Positions 48,936-60,781 of a stretch of DNA of 64,000 nt are shown here, piece by piece. The translations under genes were made by a program, and so were the position numbers. The DNA comes from Austropuccinia psidii (taxonomy: Eukaryota > Basidiomycota > Pucciniomycetes > Pucciniales > Sphaerophragmiaceae), in the NCBI GenBank assembly GCA_023105745.1, contig JALGQZ010000012.1:44037763-44101762 (forward strand), in the 5' to 3' direction. Position 1 is the stretch's first letter, and every line of letters starts with the position of its first letter. The notes beneath the pieces were generated by a model that worked only from the letters and a program-made list of their open reading frames with translations, was not told the DNA's origin and ran no database searches.

Positions 48936-50868
48936 TGACGTTTCTATGAAACTGTTGATAATATTACTATTACTCAACATTTGTATGGCTTTTCTTTTGA
49001 AATATAATGAATAAATCTATCATAGCTACAATTAAATAATCAGCTAATTAATCATTTCTCTTCCTTTTGATACATTAATAGTGATTATAACAGTAAGCAG
49101 TAATTTTCTACAAGAATCAATTACAAGAAGTATTCAGTAATAAAACTTCTTGATTAAAATAATAAAATTATTTTTGCTATATAATTGTCCTTTTCAAGAA
49201 TAATTAGAAAGATAATTCTTATAGATAACTATTACTAGAAAAAAACTTAAGAATTAGAATAAATAACCCAATAATACTTTAATAATACATTCAAAAGAAT
49301 TAGTGCAGAGATTTGATGTATAAATTGTGGATTTGAAGGAACAAACTTTCTTTATAACTATAATAAAACAATATAATTGCTAAATAAGATTTGAAATATT
49401 ATAGTTATGTCATTTCATATCTTTCTGATTTATTTGGAAATATTTAAAACATGTAAGAAAAGAACTGAGTAGCATTTACTTGTTGGTACTAAAGGTATGA
49501 TTGAATAATACAATGATTTTGAGAAAACAGCAAGAGAAAGCCTCTTTTGAGTCAATAAGAACTCACAGAGGCATTCAATGGAGAAAACTGAAAATAAAGT
49601 TAGTGAGGAACCAATTATCCTCTCTTTATTATTGATTTAAGCATCTTTTGTCAGGTAAGATTATCATAATTACTTCATTGAGTCATTCATATGACTACCA
49701 ACCCATTTATGGCTACCAATGAAAGGAGGAAAAACTTTAAATATTCTTTTATTTCAAAACATAAATTGATTTTTCAAATTTATTAATGTTATTGGAAATT
49801 TCATCACAGGTTGTATATTGTGTGAATTGTTGAAGATTCAGTTTTTCATGAAGAATCATCAAAAATAGACTATAAGTAAACATTTTCATTTTAATTATGG
49901 AGTAATAATTTTTTTGGTTTATTCATGGATAAAGCCATTCTTCATTTGTCCTGAGAGGTTCAGGAATATTCATTGGAAATTTTATTGGTGATGAACTTTT
50001 CATGTTTCTACCTCATTTCTACATGGAACTGAAATAGCACAGTTCAGCTGGTTGGCAAGAGGTATATGAATGGATACTAGTCCAAAAATGGCTTTCATTA
50101 CTCCTTTAAGTTGTATCCAGGGGATATAATTAAGAAATTACATGGTTAAAGGAGTAAGATTTATTCTTCACCTGCTTTTCTTGTCAAAAAAAGCAGCTTA
50201 TTTGCAATTTTCTTATGATTTAATGGGACTCTAGCTTGGTAACCAAGTTTCCAGAAGCTTTTAGGTTAACAATTAGGCCATGAGCAGCCATGGATACAAG
50301 CTTTAGAGTGGTCCACCCCTTAGAGGCCCCAGAAGCTGGGTACCCTGGCTCTCTTTGATGTCTTTTGTCCCCCTTAGCTATTTTCACATCAAAATTAGTA
50401 ATTCAGGCTTTAAGACTGATATCCACTATGGGTGTACCAGGTTTGTATGTAAGAATACTATGCTTTCAAGTGCCACAAACATGCAAAAACTAATGATAGT
50501 GTATATGTAACATGGGATTTCTTACATTGCCATTATTTTGGCGTGAAATTGAGAAAAAGGTTTTTTCCACAATCAGTTTATGTGTTATTGATGATTTGCT
50601 ATTGAATTACTTTCCATATTATCACCTAATGTAGTTGATTTCAGTATATCCAGTTTATGGAGCTTCCACAGGTGAATTTTTTGTGTAGAATCCAAATCTG
50701 GAGCTAAAACATGTATTTCATTACTCAAAAAAATTTGTGCATCTCTTTTTAAACCAAAAAGGATAAATTTTGGATATATGCATGACCTATTGGTTATGTA
50801 TAGCTCAGAATTTTTTTATTATTAATTGTGGCTTATTTGGGTATTTAAAATATATGTCAAGGCTCACA
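48936..50868 (-). repeat. 3' LTR of element E (1.93 kb)
   Basis: On the minus strand it begins TGTGAGCC at 50868 after the purine tract GGTGGGAGGAAA. It ends near 48936 with GTTTCATAGAAACGTCA, a decayed form of the common LTR end. It is inverted relative to the G LTR, with which it shares several blocks. TCTTA lies to its left; the other end of E is lost. Confidence 0.8.
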
Positions 50869-52730
50869 TTTCCTCCCACCAAAAACAAAAATTGTACTAC
50901 ATTTTATTCATTATATTAAGAAGAGAAAAGGGCCTAAAGGGGGTTAATGTACATTTTCCAACCTCTTTATATTACTCAGATCAAGTAATTAAAGCACATT
51001 TATAGACATATTGAAGCTTTTGGCCTTCTTTCATGTCTAAATATTCTCAACAGTTCATCTGAGTAAGGTATATCTGATTCTTCCAGCCATTCATCTCCAT
51101 TTACAGGATTTCAATATCTTCCAAGATATTCTCCCTGATTATTACCCCTAAGTCTCCTTTCTTAAATGACTTCCTCTATCTTTTTTTCTTCATTCTGTCC
51201 CACTAGTGGTACAGTTAAAGGAGTTGTGTTCCTTAAATGGAACAATTCTTTATCAGCTGTTTGATAAGGGTTTATAAAGGTTAATGGTAAGGTGGGGTGT
51301 TTATTTTCCAATTAAACACTCAATTCCACTTCCACTTGAACTGCATTGATTCCATCCAAGGCAAAAATACAAAAAGGTCCTACATTAGAATAATTGAGTT
51401 TCTTTGGGCCTTTTATATTATTAAAATTCAAGATTAAAGCTAGAACTAAGTTTCCTACTTTGAAGTCTGGTACTTTTTGACTTTTGTTCCACTTCTTTTT
51501 TGCATAGTCAAAGAATTCATTAATGCCTTTTTTGAATGGTGATTCACTTTATCAAGAATACCTTTGAAGCTGGAGGCTTTAGGATGGAGTTAAATTACAT
51601 CTTTCCTCAGTGTGTCTGTTGGGATCCTTGGGTTCTATCCTTTTACCAACATAGCAGGAGTTTGACCTGTGGAAGAATTATCTTATTTATTGTATGCCAG
51701 TTCTAATGCAGGTATTAGAGTTCACCACTCATGCATAAAGCCATATGAGTCTTTGATTTCTAATCCATAGGCACAGAATCTCCTTATCATATCCTTTGAA
51801 TCTTTGATTGTTCTCTCTGCTATCCCATCATTTTGAGGGTTATATGCTGTATAAAATTATAACTTGGTCCCAAAAAATCTATGAAGATTGGTCTAAAGTG
51901 CAGATGTGAACTTTGGGTCTCTGTTACTTATGATATTCTTAAATAAACCTGTATGTTAAATACCTCTATTCCATAGAAGGAGAGCTGTTTCCATTGCAGT
52001 TTCATCTTTATGACATGGTAAAAATATGGGAGTTTTGCTGTATCTGTCTACAATTACTAAACAGAAATTATAAGTTCTTTCACAATGTGGAGGAATTGCT
52101 TTGACCCGATCCATGTTAACAACTTCCCAAGGGCATTTTGGCTATTGAATATGAATCATAAGACCAAGTTTCTTGCCGGTACTCCTGTTTTCTTTTTGAA
52201 ATCTGTCACAGGTATGGCAGTATTCAATGGTCGCTTTTCTCCAAGATGGCCACCATGTCAAGTTTTTTCCTTTTTGAAGTGTTTTGTCTGCTTACATGTG
52301 TCCAGAATGGATGCTATAATGACATTCATTAAGAGTTGTATTAATAAGGAATCTAATTCATAATTTCATGACACAAGAATGATCAGTTCTGTGTTATATT
52401 ATGCTATCAAAAAAGTGGTATACTCCCCCAGAATAGGAATCATTCCATATTTCATCCAGGAAATCAACTATACTGTGTCTTTACAGTATTTGTACAACCA
52501 GGATTTCAAGATATGGAAATCCTTTTCCTGCTTATAAGACTCTGTGACTCCTTCAAGGAATCCAGTCCCAACATCAGTTATGGTAATTCCTTCAATTGTA
52601 ATCTGTGGTTCTACTTCTCAAGGCACATAATCTGGGTTATCATGAGTATTTGTTAATGCACACCTGCTAACTACATAAGCATACTTATGTATATTCCCTG
52701 CTTTATGAACTATATTCATGTTACCTCTAT
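50869..52730 (-). pseudogene. pol: Element E: RNase H end, integrase and tail
   Basis: Read leftward from 52730: [15 protein letters not shown] (RNase H end), zinc finger EYCHTCDRFQKENRSTG (last Cys now Phe, near 52190-52230), core MDRVKAIPP near 52110, SNRDPKV near 51920 (the Asp of SDRDPKF now Asn), a YNPQNDGIAER counterpart near 51830, GPF region near 51390 and the tail to the purine tract. Stops are frequent. It resumes on the right of the solo LTR at 54909. Confidence 0.85.
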
Positions 52731-54908
52731 TGTAAGGTTTTTCTATGAAACTTTTGATAATAGTAACAATATCAAGAGTACTATGACTGTCCTCAGTAGA
52801 AAAATATAATATAATGAAATATTATAACAACAAATTTAAATATAATTATCAGAAGTAATTATATAAAAATATAAATTTAATTATTATTATAAAATATAAT
52901 AATAATAAAAAATGATAATTATATTGAATTATAATTATTCTATTATTGTTATATTCACTGACAATTATAACAATAAGAAGCTTAAAGCTCTTGATGAGAC
53001 AACTACATGTGGAAAATATGCATATTTAACCACTTATAAATAATAAAAATATTATTTATAAAAGAAGTAAAACACACACTGTGCAGAAATAATTCTTATA
53101 GAAAAATTCTATATAAAAAAACTAATAATAGATAAAAAGTATAGAATTTTAGAGGAAAACTTACTTATAATATAAATTAATACAGCAAGTCAAATACCAC
53201 AGTTATTATATTAAAAGAGTATTATAAGTTAAAAACACGTCAAAAATCAATAATTCAAATGATAAAACAACTTCTTATGATTAAAACTATGATTAAAGAG
53301 TTTTTAAGAGGAATTGGTGGATTTAAAAGAGATTTAAGATGATAATTTTATAATATAAAATATATTATTGATGATTACAACAATAATCTTAATTCAATGA
53401 TTTCAATTCTTTAATTGCAAATTAATAATGACTAAAATGCTTAAGAATTACTTTTAATAATAAGATTTCATAAATAATAAAACTTTACCTGTTTAAATTT
53501 CTAGTATGATTGGATTGATTGATGATGATGGATAAAACAGTGATGAAAAGACTCTTTTTATGTCTACAGAGCAACTCTCATGATTAATAATAAAATTAGA
53601 GGGAGTGCTTAGGTAAAAACTAAAAAATCATGCTTAAAAATAAAGTTCTTAACTTAAGGTAACTTATTTTTAATTCCAATTTAAAGTTACCAGTGTTATT
53701 CTTAACTTCAAGTAACTTTAATCCTCATTTAAACTAATTATTTTAAGTTTCAATATAAAATAAGTTTATTTCTATTAAATTTAATTTCATGAGCAGCTTT
53801 AAAATAGAGTTTCAAGCAGAAATCTCTTAAACTCAATTCTTAATTAATTTTTAAAGAAATTATAATTTTCTTTGAGCTTAATTAAAAGAGCAAATTTCCA
53901 GGCTAATTACCCAGGAAATCTATTTATAAAAGATACTTAAAGTTTAATTTATACAAAGATAATACTAAATTGTAAGTTTTGTGAAACGTTCAAGCAAATC
54001 CATTAAGAATTGGATTTTTAATGAAGTTTTGAAGTTATTGCTATTTTTCCACGTAAAATAGCAATACACACTAAACATTAGCTTTTGATAAGGTTTTAAT
54101 GCTTGTAACCTCAAGGCTTTGAGCTTATTTAAGCTTTTTAAGGTTAATTAAGTTTTGAAAGTTCTTAAAACCTTAATTTCAAGCCTGAATATTGGGATTT
54201 ACCTTGTGGCAGCTTGAAATTCCTGTCCAATTTGGGATAAAACCACTTTAAGCTTTAAGGTTGGATCAAAGTCTAATCTTAAAGTTTAAATAAGGTTGAA
54301 CATCCTCCAATACAGGTGGGCAACTTTACTTTAATCCTTTCAGATCCAAAAAGCTGGGTACCCCAGCTTTATTTGGTCTTTTTCTTTTGTCCCACCTTTT
54401 TGCATGGATTTTGCCCTTTTATTTATTTAAAGCCATACTATGGCCTTAAACCCTTTTAAGTTGATCCCACGCAGGATTTACATCCTGCATGGCAAATCCT
54501 TAGCCAATTCAGTAAATATACACAACACCTCAATTTTAACTAAAATTTTGGTAAGTCTGCATAAACGTTATGCAACGTTAAATTTAAGCTTATTCAAGCT
54601 TAAATTTAACAATTTTAAAAAAATGTTAAAAAAGTTACATTAGTACTGTGAGATTCTTAAATCTTCCAATAACATACAAAATCAGTATTTGTGGTATGAC
54701 ACCCTATGGGTGTACCCCAGGTTATTTTTGGTGTAGAATCCAAAAATGACATAATATTTATAACTTTGTTTATCCAAAAAAAAAATTGTACTTATTTTTT
54801 GTTATTTTTTATTTTAAATTCAATTAAAAATCTGTTGAAGAAAAATTTAACTGTGTATAAGTCCTTTGTGGCCTTATGGCTATGTTATGTATACCTCACA
54901 GGCTCACA
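52731..54908 (-). repeat. Solo LTR of element A family inside E (2.18 kb)
   Basis: On the minus strand it begins TGTGAGCC at 54908 and ends CCTTACA at 52731, with perfect TCTAT duplications (52726-52730 and 54909-54913). It is colinear with the A LTR in inverted orientation, including the palindrome (54578-54609). Removing it and one TCTAT restores IQGYRGNMN in E RNase H, matching IQEYRGNMT of A. Confidence 0.95.
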
Positions 54909-56337
54909 TCTATATCCTTGAATGGCTATTTGCCATATCAACATGTTTCTGTTGGGTGATTTCATGCTTAGAAGTTATTTTACAGAATCAAAGTCAGTTA
55001 TCACTTTAAAACCACTTTCATGAAGATAATAGTGTAATTTCTCAAGGGCCCATACCAAGAATAAGCATTCCATTTGACTTTCACCATATCTGGCTTTTGT
55101 TCATTTGATTTGTGTTGAGATATAACAGACGTATTCTTCTGTGGATTTTTCATCAATAATTTGCACTTGATTTAGGTCTTCCCTTAATCCATCTCCACAT
55201 CCATCAATTTAAAATTTGAAAGGCATATTTCAAGCTGGCATAAGGAGTAAGGGTGCTTCTGTAAGAGCTTTCCTTATCTTCTCATGGTCTTTGATTCTGT
55301 CCTGTGTTATCTCAAATTATTTCCATTGATCACATATTTTATAAAGTGACTTGACTATAATTGAAAAATATTTGAGGTGTTGCTTGTAATACTGGTTAAA
55401 TCCAAGAAAAGACATCATTTACTATTTATTCTAAGATATTGGCTTAAGTAAAATTTCTGCTACTTTGTTTTTGTCAGTTCCCAAGCTTAAGCCAGAAACA
55501 ATATATACCAATGCTTTAAGTACTTCAAATCCAAAATTTCATTTCTTGAGTCAAATCTTCATATTTACTCCTGAAAATTTTTTGAGTACTCTGAAAGTCC
55601 TTCAAGGTGCAAGGACCGTGAGTCTGAGAATATAATGATATCATAAATATAAATAATGAGCCATCCCTTAGATAATTCTGTGGGGAATATGGTATTAATC
55701 ATTCTTTGGTAATGAGATGGAGCATTTTTGATACCATATGGTATTCTAACATACCCATAAATACCACAGTTAGTAAAAATTCTGAGTATCTTCTTGGCTT
55801 TGGGTGTCAAAAAAATCTTATTGAAGCCTTTCAGTTCATACATTGAGGTTATTTACTTGTATTTGGATAATTGGGCCATAGTTTCTTAGATTCTAGGAAT
55901 TGGATAACTATCTGGAGCTTTTTAGGTATTCAGAGCTTTGAATTCTCCAACCATCCTTCATTTATCTTTATTCCAAGAGATAATAGCAGGATTTTTCACT
56001 TCAACTTCTTCATTATGGACTACTTCTCGTAGTATACCAAGCTGCATCAACTCTTTTATATGTTTTTCTAAGGCTTCTCTATCTCTGGGGCATGCTGGGT
56101 AAGCTGCGCTTCTAAGACCTACAGGGTATGGTCTATCAATATTAAGAGTAATATCAACTTCATACCGTCTAATAGCACCTAATGGTTCATTATCTGAAGC
56201 AAATGCATTCCTATATGTGTATAACACATCAGTAAGCTCTTGCCTCATTTTGTATGAGAATGTTGTATTAACCTGTGCTTCACAAAGTTTATTTGTCACA
56301 AATTCCTCCTTATATGTATCTTTATTTGAATATATTT
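54909..56337 (-). pseudogene. pol: Element E: protease end, RT and RNase H start
   Basis: Minus-strand RT spans 55958-56350 (DNEPLGAIRRYEVDITLNID, HIKELMQLGILREVVHNEE) and 55565-55843 (IPYGIKNAPSHYQRMI). The active site reads YIYD: the first catalytic Asp of YIDD is lost. RNase H follows to 54909. Gag, the protease core and the 5' LTR are missing; the sequence changes to element F at about 56338. Confidence 0.87.
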
Positions 56338-57343
56338 TGTGGTATTCCATACCATTTTTTCACCAGGCTCAAGCTCATAGTACCCCATAACAGCAGTAAA
56401 TCCAGCCTACAGGCAGACTTACCCTCAAATTTTACACCAAAAGGTCAATTTTACAGCAGGAAGCTGTATTTAACTCATAAAACCATGGCACAGGCACCAA
56501 AGGGAAGTGTACCACCCTTTAAATTACACACCCCACCCAGCTTTACACCCCCTTACAGCCACAGGACTCATGCAGCAAGAAAAATGACACATGCCTTAGT
56601 TATACAGCCAACTTGCATTTAAAGTCACATGATGCAAAGCGCAGCCCCATGGAATTCCTGAAGCTCATTTACAACACAGCCACAGGAGTACCTTATCTTA
56701 TATCCACAGTAACCCCACTTGAAACCTTAAAACAGAATCAGGATTATTTACACCACTCATCACCTCATGCCAACCAAAGCTAGTTACAACAGGCTGCATG
56801 CAGTACACAATTCTAATTAAATCTCAACCACATGACTATGCACAGCATGTGTCAAACTCAAAAATCACATCATCTCATACATAACAGTAAATTCATCAGT
56901 GTAAGAAATTATCACCTGACCTCATTTTAAAGTTCAAAATAAGAAGCACAGCCAGGAAACCTGCATTAATTACACAGCCACTTCTACCAAACCTAAAATA
57001 AGACATATGCAAAGGGATTACAAGGTAATCATGTGATACTGCATCCATCAGCAGAATATCATGTGATAGAAAAAAGTCTGTGCACAAGAAAACTCCTCAG
57101 CCAAAATGAAATCACCTCATGCATGCAAGGAAAATTCAAAAATATCACATCATAATTAGTTCACCAAAAGACAACCATGTGATGAATGGAGGCTGTGCAG
57201 AGAAAAGAATTATCACCAAACCTTAAATCACTTGACCCATGCAAGAAAGGGCCTCACCAAAAATGGAGTCACCTGATGAAATCAAGAGGAATTAAAGTGG
57301 AAAAAGACAGCTCCCATGGAGGGCCCCCTGGGCTCCCAAAAGG

Positions 57344-57352
57344 TATAAATAG
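57344..57352 (+). promoter_or_regulatory. TATA box of element F
   Basis: TATAAATAG sits in a GC-richer context (GGGCTCCCAAAAGG before it, AGGGGCTCTCTCC after it). A start site would be expected around 57370-57385. It is the clearest core promoter in the window. Confidence 0.7.
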
Positions 57353-57480
57353 AGGGGCTCTCTCCCCCCAAATTTCAAATCCCCCCCATGAAAAAATTCT
57401 ATCCCCTGCACATTGCAAGCATAGGAATAATTCATCCCTCACCTGGGAGGTAGTCCAGCAAATTATAGTGAATTTACTTA

Positions 57481-57544
57481 CCCAGTAGCTAAGCTCAGTG
57501 GAAGTATAGTGTTAAAGATTGCCCAGTAGCTAAGCTCAGTGGAA
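57481..57544 (+). repeat. 23-bp direct repeat in the F leader/LTR
   Basis: A 23-bp unit whose core is AGTAGCTAAGCTCAGTGGAA occurs at 57481-57503 and 57522-57544, identical, 41 bp apart, just downstream of the inferred start site. It would lie in the repeated terminal part of the RNA. Confidence 0.85.
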
Positions 57545-58231
57545 TCTTATTTTTAAAATAAAAATAAAACTATCCAGAACCCAATATTAGGGTTACTACT
57601 CTATTAAAATATTTTATCCAGTAAAGTTAACACCCTTTATCAAGACTTAAAAATAACTTACCCCTTTAAAAATTCAATATCAAAGAACCTTACCTCTTAA
57701 ATTTAACAAATAACATTTTATCTTATTATTAAACACTCTTAAAAAAAATAACAAACCTTTCAAAAATTATTTTACTCTATTATAACTATACCTTAGCAAA
57801 GTTACCTTTATCAACACCAATCAAAATTTCCAGAAAACCTTAAATAACCCATCCTACCGAGGAATTATCACCAAGAAGAAACAACTCACCTCAATTTAAC
57901 CAAAAAAAAAATATTAAAATTAAACAGACAAGTATTTCATAAAATCTAAAAATTAACCAAAATTACTGACATTATTTTTCATATTATATATTGAATAGGT
58001 CTGATCTGATACTGCTGAATTTTGTCTTCTGCAGTTGTAAAGCCACAGAACAATTTTATTTTGGTTTGTGAGCTCCAAGGAAGATTTTGTTCAGTATTTT
58101 AGGAGGGGCATGCAATACACCCTTGCCACCCTTGGTTACAGGAGTTATTAGCAATTCAAAACTAGTTACCTGTGATTTCCCCCTCCAGGTACTGCCTCAT
58201 TTTAATCCCACACAAGAGGAGTTCCCACATC

Positions 58232-58249
58232 TGGTGTCCCAACAGTGGT
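58232..58249 (+). other. Candidate primer-binding site of element F
   Basis: TGGTGTCCCAACAGTGGT follows the inferred LTR end CCCACA by two bases. It starts with the TGG needed to pair with a tRNA CCA end. It is unlike the C and D1 sites, supporting a separate lineage. Confidence 0.5.
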
Positions 58250-58332
58250 CAGACAACTTCAACTTCAATAAAAAACAATTAAATTCAAATAAAAAAAATT
58301 CTTAACAACTCCAAGAATACTATTTTTTATAA

Positions 58333-60781
58333 CAAAAACTGGATTCAAAAAATCAAAATCAGCAAAAACCATCATCTCAAGAATCTGAATCATCAACTCA
58401 CTCTGATCATTACTATTATCCACCAAAGCAAGAAACAGAATTAGGAGAGGAATCAGAAAAATATTCTAATTTTCCTATTGCAACACCAAGAACCAATAAA
58501 AGGGACTTGAAGGTTGTGGAGAAATTTTTCTTCGAGCTCCTTGAAAGAAATAAAAACAATAACTCAATACCAGAATCAAAGGAAGAAATAAATCAATCCA
58601 AAATGGATAAACCATCATCATCAGAATTACCAGCCAGTATTGAAGAAATTCAGGAAGAAAACCTAAATGAAGAGACTGTTGAAGGACAGGAAGAAATGTC
58701 TTCAACAGAGAGACTTCAGCAGAAGATGCTAGAAATGCAAGCAGAATTATTAGCACAAATCAAAAAGGAAGGCAAAAATAAATCATCAAGTTATACTCCA
58801 CAAAATAGTCCACTTGAAGAACAAACCACCCTTCCAAGATCACTCGGGCAGCATGGATCACCTTCACCTTATCCTAGACCCATGGCCACATCAACACCTT
58901 ATACAGAACAAAGACAAAGTACCTTACCAAGAAGGGTCAACATTTCTTCCCAAATGCCAACTCCATTACATCAAGAAATTCCAAGAAACACTACTCCAAT
59001 AGTGAAAATCAGAGCCAAGAACTATAACTTGTGGTTTGATGGAAATTTACGTTGAAAGATTCATCAAGAAAGCTGCAAATATTGCAGAAATTGAAGGAGC
59101 AAGTGGAAGAGACATTGCAAGACAAATAGCATTTTGGACAAAAGATGAAGAAATCAGTTATCATATTTAAGGAATGCCAGTATATGAAACAGCTTATTGG
59201 GATCAATTGAAAGTGGATATGAAAAGAAGATCGGGAACAGTCTCACCTGAAAGAAGATACAGATTATCCTCAATCACTGATTTCTTCACAAAAACTCAAC
59301 AAGAAGGTGGAATAAGAAACATGACTCAATACAGAAAATTCATTGGGGAATATGAAGCAATCATCACTTACCTCAAAAGATACCAATATATCCAAGGTGA
59401 TATCAATCATAACCAGGAAATATTGGCCAGCCTTTCCACTAGTGTTCAAAAATCAATTTAAAAAGAAATGATTAAAGACAGAGCTATGGTTCAAGCCTTG
59501 GATGGAGGTTACATCATTCCAAGATTGGATATTTTGAAATTATACCTTGAACAGGACTTGGAGGCTAAGGTACTGATTCAACAAAAGGAATTTTCTAAAC
59601 CAAAACCTCCAGAAAAGAAAACAAGATTTGAGGATGAAACCTTTGATGAAGTTTTAAAACAAGTAAAAGAACTCACCCAAAAGATCAAAAATCCTCCACA
59701 ACCAGAGCCTCAACCGAGAAATGAGGGAAAAGAATCAGTTAAAGAAGTTTTAAATCATCTCAAAACACTTTCAGAAGCAGTTAATCCACCAAGAAGGAAC
59801 TGGAACAATACTCAAGAGCAAAGATTACCTCAGAATAACCAGCCATACAGGCCAAGGAATCCTTTACCACCATTTTCATCCAGTTATCAACCCTACATAC
59901 CAGCTCAAATGGCCCCAAGACCACCAATGAAATGTGCTTATTGCAAGGAAGAAGGACATTCAGAAACTAGATGCACTCACCTTGCTGAAGATTTGGACAA
60001 AATAATTTTCAGAACTCAAGGAGCATCTTACCTCTTCCCCAATTATCAGAGAGTACCTATGGAAGGAAATGAAAGTGCCAAAGACATAGTCAGGGCTTTT
60101 GCAAAAGAACAAGAAGAACTAAACAAGAAATTTATGGAAAAACCTACTGTCAAGCCAAAACCATAAGAAGAGGTTAAGCCCACTGAAAAGAAATCAGATG
60201 ATAAAACAACCTCAATTGCTCATGTTGAAGATTGGTCAAATTGGAAACCACCTACCATTTCCTCAGCCAATGACCCTTTTGAATCACACATTGGAATAAG
60301 GCAGACCAAGCAAAGAATAGAAAGACAATCCCAAAGTCAAGAGATAAAGAAGAAAGCAGCTATTCCAGGAACTTACATTGAAGAAGAAAAAGGGGAAGAA
60401 AGAGTAATAATTCCCACCAAATTCCAAAATTCAAATATTCCAAAACCAGACCAACCTGAGGAGGAAATTGAAAATATTGCCAATAAGAATGAAGATGATT
60501 AAATTCCCAAAGAAGAGAAGAAGCTCAGAAAACCTCCAAAGAAGCCAGTTGAAACCAAATTGGAAATAGACAAAATCATCAAGAAAATTATGCAACAAAA
60601 GATCAACCTTACCATTGAAGAAATCTTGAGGATGTCACCAAATTTTGTTCATAAATTACAAGAATTATCAGAAAAAGAGAAGGAAAAAATTAAATCACTC
60701 AACTCAATGGATCTTCAATAAAGACTATTAACATTTGGATTCAAAGAAATACCAAAGCCCAATATTCATTATGCCTGTCCT
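58333..60781 (+). pseudogene. gag: Element F: Gag with CCHC zinc knuckle
   Basis: The frame opens at 58333 (Gln/Ser/Glu-rich, then a probable coiled coil TERLQQKMLEMQAELLAQIK and a Pro-rich linker) and runs to 59055. Gag then continues in the next frame from about 59039: FIKKAANIAEIEGASGRDIA, AYWDQLKVDMKRR, LTQKIKNPP and the zinc knuckle CAYCKEEGHSETRC (59935-59976). A charged Lys/Glu/Pro linker leads into the protease. Breaks are one frameshift near 59040 and in-frame TAA at 59168, 59459, 60164, 60500 and 60719. There is no ATG at the start of the open frame, so the start is unknown. The FIKKA...GASGRD block recalls a Gag family common in rusts; that is from memory. Confidence 0.82.

Larger units (their letters stand above)
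56338..58229 (+). repeat. Probable 5' LTR of element F (about 1.9 kb, left end uncertain)
   Basis: The left edge is placed at TGTGGTATTCC, where E homology ends; the right edge at CCCACA, two bases before a TGG that could start the primer site. It contains a strong TATA box, a cluster of TCACATGATG-like words upstream of it and a 23-bp direct repeat downstream. A second copy is not in the window, so the LTR status is inferred from position and promoter features. Confidence 0.6.
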
